Source: Megalobrama amblycephala
Lineage: Eukaryota > Chordata > Actinopteri > Cypriniformes > Xenocyprididae
Direction: 5' to 3'
Length of the DNA stretch: 64,000 bases
Assembly (NCBI RefSeq): GCF_018812025.1
Contig: NC_063058.1
Location: 20,644,297 to 20,708,296, forward strand
Numbering within the stretch: the stretch's first letter is position 1; each line of letters starts with the position of its first letter. The notes below the pieces were generated by a model. The model made no database searches. It saw only the letters and a program-made list of their open reading frames with translations, and was not told the origin of the DNA. The position numbers were made by a program, and so were the translations under genes. Shown in pieces: positions 50,726-63,744 of the stretch.

Positions 50726-50980
50726 TAAAACAATGCCATAAGTTGTGTGCAATAAATAGCAGGAAGACATTTTGTTTCAATATTACTAACCGCCTCTCTT
50801 TACCACACTTGCCAAGTAAAGCAAGAAAACTATTAATATCACATTCTCATAATGCCACTTGTTTGGCACTTGAAGCAATCTGTACTTAAGACATTTTATT
50901 AGTGTTGTTTGCTAAGGCATGCATCAATATTACTATCAGATGTACTTTTGTGAGACATTTAAACCTTTAACCTCAAGTAA

Positions 50981-51692
50981 TCAGTCACTTCACATTCTTT
51001 CACAACGTTAGCATATCATTTATAGTTATCTTTATATTTCTAGATGGTTGCTAGGGTGTTGTTAGGGTCTTCTGGGATCAACCATCAATCACTTATGTGC
51101 TTTATTTAAATGTTAAAAGTGTCTAATGTGAGTTTGAATATCATTTTGTATGTCTTTTATAGCCAAACTGAAGGCAACAACGGACAATTCACCAGATCTT
51201 CAAAATAAATGAAAGGAAACAAGAACGTTCAAACTGTCAACTCAATGTGAACAGACAAGTGTATTCTATGACAAAAATTATTTCAGAAACTCAGTATGTA
51301 TTTTTAATCATGTTAAAATGGTATAATATTCCTAAATTTGATTATGTACTTATCAATTTCGTTGCGAGTGCCGGGAGCTTGCAGAGAGAGCCCACCCATG
51401 CGCTCTTCTGATTGGCTGTGATTTTTGATTGACTTTATCGCTTCTCAGTCACGTCGCATCTGGTGTGGACAGACAAATTGTTTGTCACTGGAATCTTATC
51501 GCATCTGGTTAGGACATAGTGTCAGGCAAAATTATGATTTCAGGCTGAGTTATGCAGTTATGTACCTGGAATCATAATTTTGCCTGATGGATGATCCCAG
51601 AAGACCCTAACAACACCCTAGCAACCATCTAGAATTATAAAGATAAATGTAAATGCTATGCTAACCCTGTGAAAGAATGTGAAGTGACAGAT
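50981..51692. mobile_element. TIR element of about 710 bp with TGGTTGCTAGGGTGTTG arms
   Basis: The left arm (TCACTTCACATTCTTTCACA..GATGGTTGCTAGGGTGTT..GTCTTCTGGGATCA) and right arm (TGATCCCAGAAGACC..AGCAACCATC..GAAAGAATGTGAAGTGA) are inverted copies of about 100 bp. The interior has no transposase. The target duplication is not clear. Confidence 0.8.
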
Positions 51693-52425
51693 CTCTCCGG
51701 CTTGCGTTAAATAATTTGACTGTCGCACTGACACTAAGCTGTGGAAATCGTCCAGATGGTGTTGTTGAGTTCACATTCACCCTAAACAACCTTAAAAGCC
51801 AGGAAGAGAATGATGCAATCATGTGAAAACACCTAAAGGCGATGCACACAGACAGATAAAATGTGTGCCACATCAAAAAAGCAGGATACTGCCAATTCTA
51901 AACAATATCCAACCACAAAAATTGCTCATCTAATAAACAAGAAGCTGACATTCAAAGAGGAATGCATTCACCAATCAAAATAAATGAGGCTTTTCTGTGA
52001 TCAGCAACAATTTTGGGGTGTGCCTTGGCAAATCCCTTGTTACAAATGATATCATTGTTTAGGGATTGCATCGGCAGGGCTACGCCTTGCACAAGAGGAC
52101 TTTTCATTTCTTGAGTATCTAAAAACTTGCAGCAGATATTTGGAAGCCAGCAGGCAGCTCCCTGCCACTGAATCCAGGCAACTCCGGTGGCTCAAAGATG
52201 ACGGGGACTGCGGAAGTTTCCAGAGGGTATGATGTAGAACCAAAGCCATTCCTTTTATTCACAGACTTCGACAAAAGCATCTTTGTATGCCAGAAGTGGA
52301 CACTTCAACCCGGTTCTATCTAGGTTTGGTCTAATGGACATCGACTTTTTAAGGGCAACACAAGAATCCTTAAGAAACTTACATAAGAAATTGATAAAAG
52401 GCTAGAACAAGACTATGACAAACCA
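51693..52425. other. Probable csk intron 1, nothing recognised
   Basis: No gene or repeat that I can support. Confidence 0.45.
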
Positions 52426-52430
52426 AAATT

Positions 52431-53305
52431 AGGGTTAGTTCACCCAAAACTGAAAATTCTGTCATGAAACACGCAAGACCTTTGGAACACAAATTGAGAT
52501 ATTTTTGACGAAATCCGAGAGCTTTCTGACCTCCTATAGACTGCAATGCAATTACCACTTTCAAGGCCCAGAAAGGTAGTAAACACATATTTAAAACAGT
52601 TCATGTGACTACAGTGGTTCAACCTTAATGTTATGAAGTGACAAGAATACCTTTTGTGCATGAAAACAGAAAATTATTCAACAATTTCTTCTCTCTCATG
52701 TCAATCTCCTACGCTGTTTATGCAGTGAACGCAGGGCAGCGCTTCCAGGTTCTACGTCCGAAAGCCATCTCATTATTGGGCGACGCTGTTCACGTGAGTA
52801 GCACGACATATGCGTGTAATGCTGACGCAGGAGCTGGCCAATAATGAGTCGATGTTCTGACATAGAACACGGAAGCTCTGCACTGTGTTGACTACATCAA
52901 TAGCATAGGAGATTGACATGAGAGAGAAGAAATTGTTGAATAAAGTCATTTTTTTTGTTCCGTTTTCACGCACAAAAAGTATTCTCGTCGCTTCATAACA
53001 TTACGGCTGAACCACTGCAGTCACATGGACTATTTTAACAATGTCTTTCGTTGAATAAAGTCGTTATTTTTGTTTGTTTTTTTGCGCACGAAAAGTATTC
53101 TCGTCACTTCATAACATTAAGGTTGAACCACTGTAGTCACATGAACTGAATGAACCTTTCTGGGCCTTGAAAGTGGTAATTGCATTGCAGTCTATCGGAG
53201 ACCAGAAAGCGCACAGATTTCATCAAAATTATCTTAATTTCTGTTTCAAAGATGAACGAAGGTCTTACTGGTGTGGAACGACATGAGGGTGAATAATTAA
53301 TGACT
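52431..53305. mobile_element. Degraded MITE of the AGGGTTAGTTCACCC family with a partly duplicated arm
   Basis: The left end AGGGTTAGTTCACCC and the right end GGTGTGGAACGACATGAGGG match the ends of the family at 14.6 and 43.1 kb; the right terminal part is missing. The right arm segment TTGAATAAAGTC..GTATTCTCGTC.CTTCATAACATTA occurs twice, near 52937 and 53052. Confidence 0.75.
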
Positions 53306-54262
53306 ATACATTGATGACTTTTCCAGGCCAACTTTTCCCCTCACATTTCCAAATTTTTTATGATTGTTCTGTTCTTCTTCGTGGCTCAGCTCTAAAAAAA
53401 ATAAGCCTTCAGGCTATTAAAGCCAAAAGCCTTTGAATGTTGCTCAAAACACAGTGACTGTGATTTATTCTGTCATGTTCAAAGTAAAGCACGTGTGAGA
53501 CCAGTAGTGAGACTCTGTAGGGGAGGCATGACAGTTGCCTCCAGGCTACACGAGGAACCAGGAAACCAGCTTCAATGAGAGAGAACAGAGACGTGATATG
53601 CCCGGAGATAGAGCGGATTCCAGCCTCGCAGCCTTTCATCCCTTAAATCCATCTACTTCACATCCTCTTACAAATCATCAGATCACTTACAAGCATGCAC
53701 AATTACTACTATAGGTCAGTGTACGACCTTACTCAAACGTTTGGATGCTCTTCGATTCTCCCTTTCAACCACAAATGGGGCATCTTTCAGCATGTTAATT
53801 TAATGAGTACAGTCAGTGTGTTTCAGGAGGGCCGCTGAGATATGCGCTCTAATTTTAGATTCGTTATGAAGTGCTAATGTGTCAGGGTGTGTGTACCCAT
53901 GAAAATTTCAGAGGGAAATACTCAATATCAAGTATTCATTTGCGTACATTCGCCTTCATGCATTCATGCATTCTTCAAGGTTCTTCAGAAAGTCTTTGTT
54001 TAACAAAAGGCTTTAGTCTGTAGTTATGATATGGATATGACAGTTACAGTACAGTTCCAGCACAGATAGGTTAAATAGGTTAGCTAGACAAAAAAAATAA
54101 ACGAGAGGTGTTATATCATTCAACCAAATATCCTAATATCACCAAAAATGAGAAAAAAAACTTGGAAAATTCCATTTTTTTATTTTATTTTTTTTTATTA
54201 TTATTATTACAGTACCATGGTAATGACATGAAAATAATTCAATATAAATATGATTATCATAA
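53306..54262. other. Probable csk intron 1, nothing recognised
   Basis: Mixed-composition intron DNA with a T/A-rich patch near 54175-54210. No exon. Confidence 0.45.
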
Positions 54263-54263
54263 T

Positions 54264-55876
54264 ATATATTAGGAATGCACTGATAGGACTTTTTTGGCAG
54301 ACACAATACCGATTTTAAACAACTATTGGCCGATTCCGATACCATTATTTGTCATTTGCTCTCTTATTTGAAATGGTGTTTTGATCATGTTTTAATTTAG
54401 CAAAGTTCAAAAACGCATGCATTAAGGTATACTAGCTAGTTTATAACTGCATCATAAAATAATTTCTATTGAAAATGGAACATTGAACATTCAACAGGCC
54501 AACACAAATACATCAGAACAAAGATGCATATGAAATAAACAGTGCTTTTCAGGTAGGTCTAACAGTAGTTTTCAGGTACAGAAATAAGTAATCAAATGTA
54601 AAATGTATAAATGAAATATACATTAATCCTTATTAAAAGTTACATAAGTTATTTAGCCAAGAGTAGTGAGTGATTGTTTTTTGTCTTTTGCTGTTTGTTT
54701 AACATTAAAACAGACAGCAGCGCAGCAGGTTTATTAGGCTGCTGTCACTTTAAGAGCTGCACGAATCCAATATACTGGTACACAAGCAACTGATTACATT
54801 CATTTAAAGGTCCCGTTCTTCGTGATCCCATGTTTCAAACTTTAGTTAGTGTGTAATGTTGTTGTTAGAGTATAAATAAAATCTGTAAAATTTTAAAGCT
54901 CAAAGTTCAATGCCAAGCGAGATATTTTATTTAACAGAAGTCGCCTACATCGAACGGCCAGTTTGGACTACATCCCTCTACTTCCTTCTTTAATGACGTC
55001 ACTAAAACAGTTTTTTGACTAACCTCCGCCCACAGGAATACACAAGAGTTGCGTTTGTAGAGTGTGTTTGTCGCCATGTCGTCGAAACGCTGTTATTTTC
55101 ATCCCGCAGTCCAATCACTGGGTCTGATTCCGGCTCAAATTGATAGGGTAAAATTAAAGACATGTTTACAATAACACTGAACGCGTGCATCTCCACGTTA
55201 TGGTAAGAGGCGTGACCTTTCCAGGCAAGATGCGCTAAGCTGCTGTCGAATCACAACACAGGAACGGCTGGCACAATCAGAACTCGTTACGTATTTCTGA
55301 AGGAGGGACTTCATAGAACAAGGAAGTCATCAGCCCGTTTTTATGACAGTGGAAACAGCGGTATACAGATAAGTAAATTATGTGAAAAATACTGTGTTTT
55401 TTTACACGCGAAACATGAACACATGTTATATTGCACACTATAAACACAATCAAAGCTTCAAAAAAAACACGAAAAACGGGACCTTTAAGACATAACCGAC
55501 GATGTTTAAGGATACTCGCCAAAATGGGCATTTTGATATAGTTTTATGTGAATTAGAAGAAGTGAAAGAGAACTCAATTCAGTATTTGCACGCTGTTTAA
55601 AGCGCGGCTTTCCAGGCTTGCGCTATGGATGTGTGCGCTCACAAAACATCTAACACAGCGAGTTCTCTTTTGTGTCTTCTTGAGCTTGAATATTTAAATT
55701 GTTATAGTAATAGTATAGTGATTATTTTACCCATAGAAAAACGCTGGAACAACTCAGTGCCTTAACGCAGTTAATTAACCAACCGTCGGTTTCTTATATC
55801 GACCTTTTTATGCTATAGCCGTTATGCCGATTGATCAAAAATAGGCAGATAAATATCATCGGTGCATCTCTAGCGC
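54264..55876. mobile_element. hAT-like element (TAGGAATGCACTGATA ends) split by a TTAA MITE
   Basis: The left end TAGGAATGCACTGATAGGAC and the right end TATCATCGGTGCATCTCTA are inverted. Subterminal CCGATTTTAAACAACTATTGG.. and ..GCCGATTGATCAAAAATAGG match in inverse. The GCACCGATA-type end is common among hAT elements. I could not read a clean 8-bp duplication. No transposase is visible, and a separate element is inserted in the middle. Confidence 0.7.
54804..55488. mobile_element. TTAA-flanked MITE, AGGTCCCGTTCTTCGTG family (nested)
   Basis: TTAA|AGGTCCCGTTCTTCGTG and CACGAAAAACGGGACCT|TTAA bound 677 bp. It inserted inside the hAT-like element at 54264-55876, so it is the younger of the two. 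It has GC-richer internal DNA and no transposase. Confidence 0.9.
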
Positions 55877-57695
55877 ATATCCACAGTAACCTACACCACC
55901 TTAGTACTTTTTTGTAAAGGCATTTGTTATTGTATTACTGAATGCGTGTGAGAAGATGAAGAAAAGCAACATTATGGAATGTGAATTTCTTAACTTTTAC
56001 TATCAGTGCACTGGGGCAAGATTCAACAGGTTGAGAGATTCTGACCTCAGGTATTCTGCTCACCACACCCCCCCCCCCAAACTATATTCAGCACATCACC
56101 TGATGACACAATCGTTTCGTGATATGTTTTTAGAAGCTGACAACTTCTGCACACACACAACCATGCTATCGTCTCATCTTCTAAGTTTAAAAAAGGATTG
56201 AATTTTAGTTGTATTGATACTTCATATTAGAGCCCATGTCATTTATGCTTAATAATTGCAATAACCAGGGACATGCACGGGGAGGGGGGTGGTTGGCCCG
56301 GAGCTAGAGCCACTGCCCCTTATATTTACATATTCAAGTACATGTTATTTTAGTAATAATAATCACTTTCACATCCGATTAGACAGTAACACTGACACTG
56401 AGATGTTCTTTATCACCAAGAAATGCATGTCATTATTATTCATGCGCAAAATTCCTCTGCAATGGAAGACAAAGCGTTCCTATGAAGTCCTCAGGGAAAC
56501 GCAGTGTGAAAGAATAATCCTTTTCATTCTGAAATATTAAATATGAATTTTGCTTTTCGTTAAAAAAAAAAAAAAGTACAAATTATACCTAAAATATATA
56601 TTAATTTTATTTCTTAAACCTTAAAATGATATTATGAATGAGGAAAAGTGAGATTACAGCACACTCTAATGGCAATTCGTAAGTTTTGGTACATCTTATT
56701 TGTATGTTTTAGTACAATCTGCTTAGGTTTAGGGGTGGGCCTTCATGCTTTTTTTAATTGTACCTCGTAAAATAGTTACATTTGGAGATTTTCACAAATG
56801 CAAATACAACAAAGCCAAAAACAACCCCAGTAAATAAGGGGCACAATTGCCGTATATCATTAGCCTTCAATAATTACTCCCAGTTATTTCCTTCTGTTCT
56901 GTTACCACAAGGCTTTTTAAGATCCACACCAGCCAGCATCATGGCAGGGAGCGTCTCTCACCAGCTTGACCCTGCAAACTCTCTCCCCTCTGGGCAGTGC
57001 TGCTCCTACAGCTCGCTTTGATGCTTAATTACACTGCTCTGTCATCTACCGACAAGCCACTGTGACAGTAGGGAGCTCTACAACCAAACACAACTACGAT
57101 GACTTCAATTTAGGTTGGTTCCTCTAACAGAAGAGTCAAATGGACTACATTTATAGTCAGTTTTGCATCTGTGCAGCATCCGTCCCCTGCACAGTTCAGG
57201 ACAGTAATGAGCGACATCAGTATCACATGTCAGGAAGTGCTGACTTTGAACTGAGCAGTATATTAGAATAAGGAAATAGCACGACTGCTGTTGACAAAAT
57301 GTGCAGAAAAGCAATGTTCTCGAGCAGTACACCACAAAATGCCTTTCTGTGCAAGTAAAAAGCACAGCAGTTTAGCAGCAGGGGAAACCCCATTGAAAAT
57401 GGCAGAGCTGAGTAGTTCAGATATACAGAAAGATATTAACTCTGACAGACAATTCAAGATGCAGTGAAGCCTGACTGAGGAGGTCTTGCAGGTGTGAATT
57501 AAAAGGAGCTAAACAGGAAGTGCCGTTTTGATGCTCTTCAAAGAGGCTCTGCTTTTAACAGGCATCTGTGCAACAACAAGGGCATTTGATGCAATTTTAA
57601 GCACCGAAGAATGAACTAATGAGGGCAGAAACAGACATATGATGATGGCAAGAGCAACATTATGCAACAGCCGCCCAGTTAAAAGAACAAAAAAC
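55877..57695. other. Probable csk intron 1, nothing recognised
   Basis: No exon or element with clear ends. A C-run lies near 56070-56078 and a G-run near 56280-56288. Confidence 0.45.
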
Positions 57696-57800
57696 ACGAA
57701 AATTCTGTCATTTATTCAAACTTCATGTCGTTCCAAACCTGTATGACTATTCTGTGGAACGCAAAAGGGAATTTTTTATGAAGAATATATTAGGAACTGG
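57696..57800. repeat. Single arm of the short TTAA MITE family
   Basis: AAAATTCTGTCATTTATTCA, TTCATGTCGTTCCAAACCTG and TATGAAGAATATA follow the order of the left arm of the 31798-32107 element, with no right arm nearby. Confidence 0.65.
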
Positions 57801-57964
57801 ACACAAAAGCACCATAAAAGTACCGTAATGACTTCAGCATTATGTTCCAACCCTTATGACTTTTTGTGGGAGGATCATACTGAAATCTAAGTCAATATTC
57901 ACTGAAAATCTTCCCATCCTCTGCAGCTTTCGGATCAAATAACTATTAGACATCACTGTTAGTA

Positions 57965-58575
57965 AAAAGCACTATTATAGTTTATTAATATTTTGTATTA
58001 GTTTTTATTTTACCATTTTCATTTTAGTTACATTTTTAGTAATTTTGTTGTGCGTTCTTGTCAAGTTTTTCATCCTTTTTTTTTTTTTAAAATATCTATA
58101 TAGTTTTTTTAAAATTAATTTTTATTTCAGTTTTAGTTATTTTAGTCAGAAATGTTGCCTTGGCAACTAGATAAAATATAAAATATTTTTTAAAATATAT
58201 TTTATTTCAGTTAAATGTTTATTTTATTTTAAGTACTGAAATGTTTTTATGGTTTTAGTTACAGTTAACTGTATTTTTATATTTTCCATTTTTATTTGAG
58301 TTAAATTTTAGTAATTTTGTTGTGCGTTCGTCAAGTTTTTCATCCTTAAAAAAATAAAAAAATAAATAATAAAAATTCTATATATTTTTTTAATTAATTT
58401 TAGTTCAGTTTTAGTTCTTTTAGTCCATCCAAGTTAATCTAAACGAAAATCAGAAATTTTGCCTTGGCAACTGAATAAAATTTCTTTTTAATATATTTAT
58501 TTCAGTTAATGTTTATTTCATTTCAAGTACTAAAATGTTTTTATGATTTTAGTTTCAGTTAACTGTAATAACTCT
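57965..58575. repeat. AT-rich tandem duplication, period about 272 bp
   Basis: GTAATTTTGTTGTGCGTTC occurs near 58039 and again near 58311. The blocks TTTTAGTTCTTTTAGTC, CCTTGGCAACT..ATAAAAT and TTTCAGTTAA.GTTTATTTTATTT follow in the same order each time. It resembles the AT-rich block at 17.42-17.72 kb. Confidence 0.75.
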
Positions 58576-59600
58576 GGTAAAACGACAACTACCAATACCA
58601 CTTTGTGGCATCAACACCAATTTTTTGTAGTAAAAAAAACATTTTACACGCGCATTTCAGAGCTTCACCGGTGACCACTTGAATATTGCGCACTGGATGC
58701 ATGGACTATTGATATAACACTTTTACTTTTTATCATAAATTTGACATAGGCAGTCCTCATTCACTTTCATTATGGGAGAAACAAAAATGGCCTGGATATT
58801 CTTCTTCTTTTTTTTTTTTTTTTTAAATAGAAAAATCCTAAACAAACAAACAAATAGTAAAAACATGACTGATAATTTTACTTATTTAGGGAACTGTTCC
58901 TTTAAAATCTGCACTTTAGAGGGAGGAAGTGACCTTTGGATTTCAACCTTTCTAAACCCATCTCATTAATATTAATGAAGGCAAAAACACACTGAAGCCT
59001 TTCTGCTATGATTTGAATAACTGCCCTTTTAGCATGGGAATTTTTTCTCTTTGAACATATCACATAAACATTCTAGCTTTGGTTACAAATGGCGTCCCAT
59101 ATAACAGCTCAAACACATGAGTGTCCACAACCAAAACCCCAGTTCAATTATTTACAGCCCAGGCCCACATTCAGATGTTGTTATTAAACATTCAAGGGGA
59201 ACCATGACAACATAACAACCCCAGAATGATGCTGATGGGGAACAGCACTGGAAAGGAGACAATGCATCTCAAACTGGGATTAGTCCATTATGCCATCCAG
59301 TGCATTCTGGCGACCAAACTTACACGCGTGATTTATTTAAGATGATTAAAATAAACACGATGGTCCTTCAAAGGCACGTTTTGTCTCGTGCAGCAGCCTC
59401 AAGTGGCTCTTATTTAGACAGCTGTGAAACAGACCCATCGCATTCAGATTCACAAACACAATGCGCCCATTCTTAGACATGCAGAAAGCAGAAAGGTGGT
59501 AAGAGCAAGCTATACTATTGACTGGCGTAATAAAATACATAACATTACCTATGTGTTCCCTAGATGATGGTGTCCAAATGCCTTAAAGTTAGAGATGTTT
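58576..59600. other. Probable csk intron 1 near the promoter, nothing recognised
   Basis: Intron-like DNA with a T-run near 58807-58825. No exon. Confidence 0.45.
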
Positions 59601-59739
59601 TGTCCACTTAGTCCATGTGAGGGTCAAACCTACCAGAATGTATCAACAGAAGATACAGACGTGGTCATTCACACATTCAGCAAAAACAGATCTTCCAGAG
59701 AGCTTTCCTCTAACGTCAATGCAGAGCAGACAAAAGATG

Positions 59740-60075
59740 ATCCGTGCATACAAATATAACGTTAACGTTACCCCCCAAAAACCGTTAAGACAGCGGCGGT
59801 TGAATGCGCTTCAAATATAAAAACACAGCGCGTGTAACGGTACGAAAACAAACGGTTCAGCCAAAAAAACACAACTGTTGCGGCATATTACTAACCAAGG
59901 AAGTCGATAAATGGCAAGCCGCCTGAAGCGAACCGTTTTTAAGCGTTACGGAAGCACAGCACACCCAGAGACTACCGCTGTCTTTTACACACAGGCCCTT
60001 GAAAAGGAAACGCACTTCTTCAGACAGCCCAGTGAATAGTGCGCATGCGTCGTCTACTACTACGGCGAAGGGTTG
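59740..60075 (-). promoter_or_regulatory. CpG-rich block: probable csk promoter and non-coding first exon
   Basis: This is the only long CpG-dense stretch upstream of csk. It has many CG pairs between about 59760 and 60070, in contrast to the AT-rich surroundings. It contains an NRF-1-like motif, TGCGCATGCGT, at 60040-60050. On the minus strand a leader exon could run from about 60030 to 59896, ending CTTCCTTG|GTTAGTAAT, a plausible donor. The csk start codon lies in an internal exon that begins with leader sequence, as in mammals, where csk has a distal untranslated exon. Exact transcription start and splicing are inference. Confidence 0.5.
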
Positions 60076-60430
60076 GCTTATGAATATTAATCAGGTGGTG
60101 AGATGTGATTTGCTGAAAGCCAGTCCGCTGGCGAATTAACGAACGCTGCTATGATAATCGTTAATATTAATGAGGTTGCATAACTGGACGCTGCAGGAAG
60201 GTTACCAAGCAACGTCAGCATGAGCTAATTAATATTCATAATCTATGCCTTTTCCGTGCTAGGATTCGTGCGTTCGGAGACTGGAGCGACAGCTCGTGAT
60301 TTTAAAGAGAATGACATGTAATATTTAAAAATTAAAAATAAACTTAAGTAGGTTGGTGGTATTGTAACATTTATGGTATTTGGTAAAGAGATTAAAATAA
60401 TTACAAAGAGAGCCACTGCGCGTTATTTCC
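60076..60430. other. Intergenic space between edc3 and csk
   Basis: Short gap rich in ATTAAT motifs (TTAATATTAATGAGG, AATTAATATTCATAA). It lies between the presumed edc3 poly(A) site and the csk CpG block. No gene. Confidence 0.5.
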
Positions 60431-60436
60431 ATTCTC

Positions 60437-62932
60437 TTTATTTATTCAGTCCTTACACTTCAAGGTTGACAATATTAAGCATGTAAGGTTTCCAGTGATA
60501 TCAGAATTATGCTGAACAGATGTGTCACTAATTCACAATTAATGTTGTCTAAACCAGTTTGTTGCCTTGTACAACAGGTGCAGAGATAAATGATAAAATT
60601 ACGCAACGCCAACAACCTTTATCTCATGCTTTTGTAAAGAAAAAGGCATAAGAATGGAAAAAAAAGAATGGAAAGTAACTTTCAACTTTTGATACTGAAC
60701 AAAACCTCTCGGAACCTTCAGAAACGTATTCAATGATGACACAAATGAGCATCACCAGATAACAAAACGTCTTCACTTTTTTTTTTTTCTTTTTTTTTTT
60801 AATTGCTCAACAGAGTTTGGTCATAGTTTTTTAGAAGCAAACTCCTACAGAGGAATGATTCAAACTGCATTTTAACATACATCTAAGCACATGTAGTGCT
60901 TAGGTATCGAATAATAATACATTGAATATTACAATTGGCCTCTGCAGCAGATTTTTTTTTTTTTTTGCAAACTTAAGTTTTCAAAAAAAAAGTTGTACAG
61001 CAGTAATATTTTAATCTCAAGTAACAAGTCATAAAGACCAGCAAATGAATTTAGCAGCACTTAGTGCTGGATTTGCTTGGTAACTGCTGTATAATAATTA
61101 GATATACATGTTCTCCTATCTGTATTCATCTACTATAAGATGGACCTGTGTTCTCACAACATGGACAGTGCAATCTCATTAACTAACTTATTAATGCTTT
61201 CAATAATTGCCTTTTTTCACTCAGTCTTTAAGCTAATTTCAAGCTCTTCAACAGCTGCACCAATGACCTTACAGACATAAACATCAACAGAAAAAGCTTA
61301 AAGAAAAGCCAAAATTCACATTTAATTTTTTCCCAGGACTGAGAATAGCTGATGTGTAAGGTCTGTTGGTTTCTAGTTTATCTAAACATTTATGACAAGC
61401 AAAATGAGACATCTGTGGTGGTCAACTTTAGTGAAGTCAACCCTAGATTGTACATAGCTTAACCAAAAAAAAAAAAAAAAGAGCAGAAGTGAATAATGAC
61501 CATTATGCCTAAACCATGAATGTGGGTTATGAACAGAAAACAGATAAAAACATTTAGCATCATTCAGCAGAAGAAAAAAAAAAAAAATGTGGGAGAAGGA
61601 AGAAACAAAATATAAAGCTTTAAAAAAATAAGTCTTATGAAAGCAGTACATTATTACTGGTGTCAGCTGTGAAACAATTTTAAGTTCATTATTGTCGCAT
61701 ATGGATCCTGAATAGTAAGTGCCTCTTATTTTACTTTGAAGGCATATGATAATCCGCAGGTGCAAACTAAAATTTCTTTGTCTTTTATCAGTGCTTTTGA
61801 AAAACTCACCATTCATTACCCAAAAGTATCGAGTGAGCAGCACACACTGACTTTTTGCTCTGTAATGGGTTTGTGCGCACAATAATACAACCTATAATAA
61901 AATCACAAATCGATTTCAGCAAGCAGGTTTATTGCAACGCATGGAGCATCTCCCTTAATAAAAGACCCTTGTTTGATGTAACCAAACAAGCAATGCCGGC
62001 TCCATCTGAAACCCTTTTAAAGCAGGATCTAATGAGCTGCTTATTACTTTAAGCACTGAGAACGGAAACAAAAAGGAAATGAGGTAAAGCACAGCAATGA
62101 ATATTAGCGTGAGAAAATTGGTGGCATTGGCCAATGACTGCTTAAAATGATCAGTAATGGCCCAATGGCAACCAGTATCACAAACAGTTTTAGTACACTT
62201 ACCTTACCATTCAAGTGTGCAACATTTTATCACTGATAAGAGCCCAGTAAATCTGACATATTTACAGCATACTGGGTTTGGTCAACAAAGCAAATAACGC
62301 TTTGACATTTTTGCAAGCCTCATTTTCAGTGCCTATAACACTGACTTTGATCAATCTGGCACGAATAGAAAAAAAAAAAGGGCGAAAAAAGGCAAAACCC
62401 TCATCTAATGCATGTTTTTTTTTCTATGAGTCGGTCAAAATCAGAACATCTGACTATAAACTAAAAGCAAATTATTCTATTTGAGAGGCTGAAAGTAACA
62501 AAATAAGATTCAAACATGCCATAAGACCAATTAAGTTGCATTAAGTGTGAGCCAGTTTTGATGTTTTTGTGGAATACCTGCATAATTTATTAATTGGTTA
62601 TGAATGTTGTTTCATCTAAAAATATCAGCCTTGCATATTAAAGCGGCTGTGTGGAAGATTATTGTAAGAATTATGAAGCAGATGGTGAGTATACTGATAT
62701 TGGTTCCACTTTTAACATCAGGTTTGTCATAAGAGCTGGTATCGTTTTCCATCACTTCCCTTTGATGGGAATCATCACAGAAGTAGAGAAGAATTTGAGA
62801 AGAAAAAAAAAGAAAAAAAAAAAAAGAGAGACTGAGAAGTTCCAGTTCTGCTGCAACATTCAAACCGACGTCCGTTCATTCTTAAAATCTTTAAGGCAGG
62901 TTCAGTGAGCCTTGACCGTGAAGGTCAACGGC
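60437..62932 (-). other. Probable edc3 3' UTR
   Basis: It follows the edc3 stop codon. It is free of recognisable transposons, unlike the rest of the window, and ends at two overlapping AATAAA signals on the minus strand (plus TTTATTTATT, 60437-60446). Several internal T/A runs occur. A 2.5-kb UTR is plausible for this gene but rests on signal placement only. An earlier AATAAA near 62585 could give a short form. Confidence 0.45.
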
Positions 62933-63267
62933 TTATTCGGAGTGCAGCGGGATGACGAATTTACATCCGAAGGGGGAGTGGTATTTGATCCCCACTTCTT
63001 GGAATACCTGTCGGGGAATGCCGATGTCACATAGGTAGACTCGGCCGGCGCCCTCGGACAGAGGCAGTGGGAGGCCCAGGGAAAGTGACCATTTGGCTTC
63101 CACAGCATGCGCCTGTCCACTTACTGGAGGGTCAATGCTCAGGACGGGGGCTCGGTTCTGGTTGGCCCAATCGGCGGCGGCCTTGTACCAGGGTTGGTCC
63201 CTCAAGAATCCGTTTTCATGCGAGTCCAGGCAGTTTATGACCAGGTCGACTGGCGTCTCGGGCAAGT
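62933..63267 (-). CDS. edc3: Enhancer of mRNA-decapping protein 3, last coding exon (gene continues past the right edge)
   Basis: A 335-bp exon gives two bases of a split codon, 110 residues and TAA. The acceptor on the minus strand is TTTCGCCCTCAG|ACTTGCCC. The peptide reads LPETPVDLVINCLDSHENGF.., then RDQPWYKAAADWANQNRAPV and SPFGCKFVIPLHSE, and closely resembles the C-terminus of vertebrate EDC3. That region is the end of the YjeF-N (Rossmann-like) domain used for EDC3 dimerisation. The full protein scaffolds DCP2/DCP1 and DDX6 in P-bodies to speed decapping. Upstream exons (LSm and FDF regions) are not in the window. edc3 lies upstream of csk in the same orientation. Confidence 0.96.
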
Positions 63268-63740
63268 CTGAGGGCGAAACGACATTTTGTTTGAGATGAG
63301 TGGATGATTAGACTAAGGGTTACTGGTGTAGTTTAACTTTTAACACATTTTAAAGTCATTTCTAATTCACATCTTCACTGACTTTCATTGGTGTTCTGGT
63401 TATTATGTAAGGAGGGTGGGTGGATGCAAAGTAAATGTGTTCTTGCAATTCAGAGTGGAAGTTTCCGAGACTTCCAAGCCCATCTAAACAAAGCATTCAG
63501 GTGGGTGTATTAGGAACGTATGAGATACAGAAACCATGCTAAAGGTTTCATGCACCACATGTGTCGATGGAAACAGATCTTTGAGTAAAAAAACCCCACC
63601 TGGATTACACCTGGTGATCCAATCATAAGTACTTAGATCTGGTATGAATAAGGGTGAATAAGAATAAGATTTTGTTGATGAAGCCCAATAATGTTGCTCT
63701 TTAATGTTGTTCATATTCTTTAATATGATTAGGGAAGCAC
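63268..63740. other. edc3 intron
   Basis: Intron sequence upstream (in transcript sense) of the last edc3 exon. No further exon was recognised before the window edge. Confidence 0.7.
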
Positions 63741-63744
63741 AATA

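Noticed and set aside
61382..61882. A 166-codon minus-strand open frame
   Set aside because: AT-rich sequence in the likely edc3 3' UTR; Phe-rich homopolymer stretches, no recognisable domain and no splice context.
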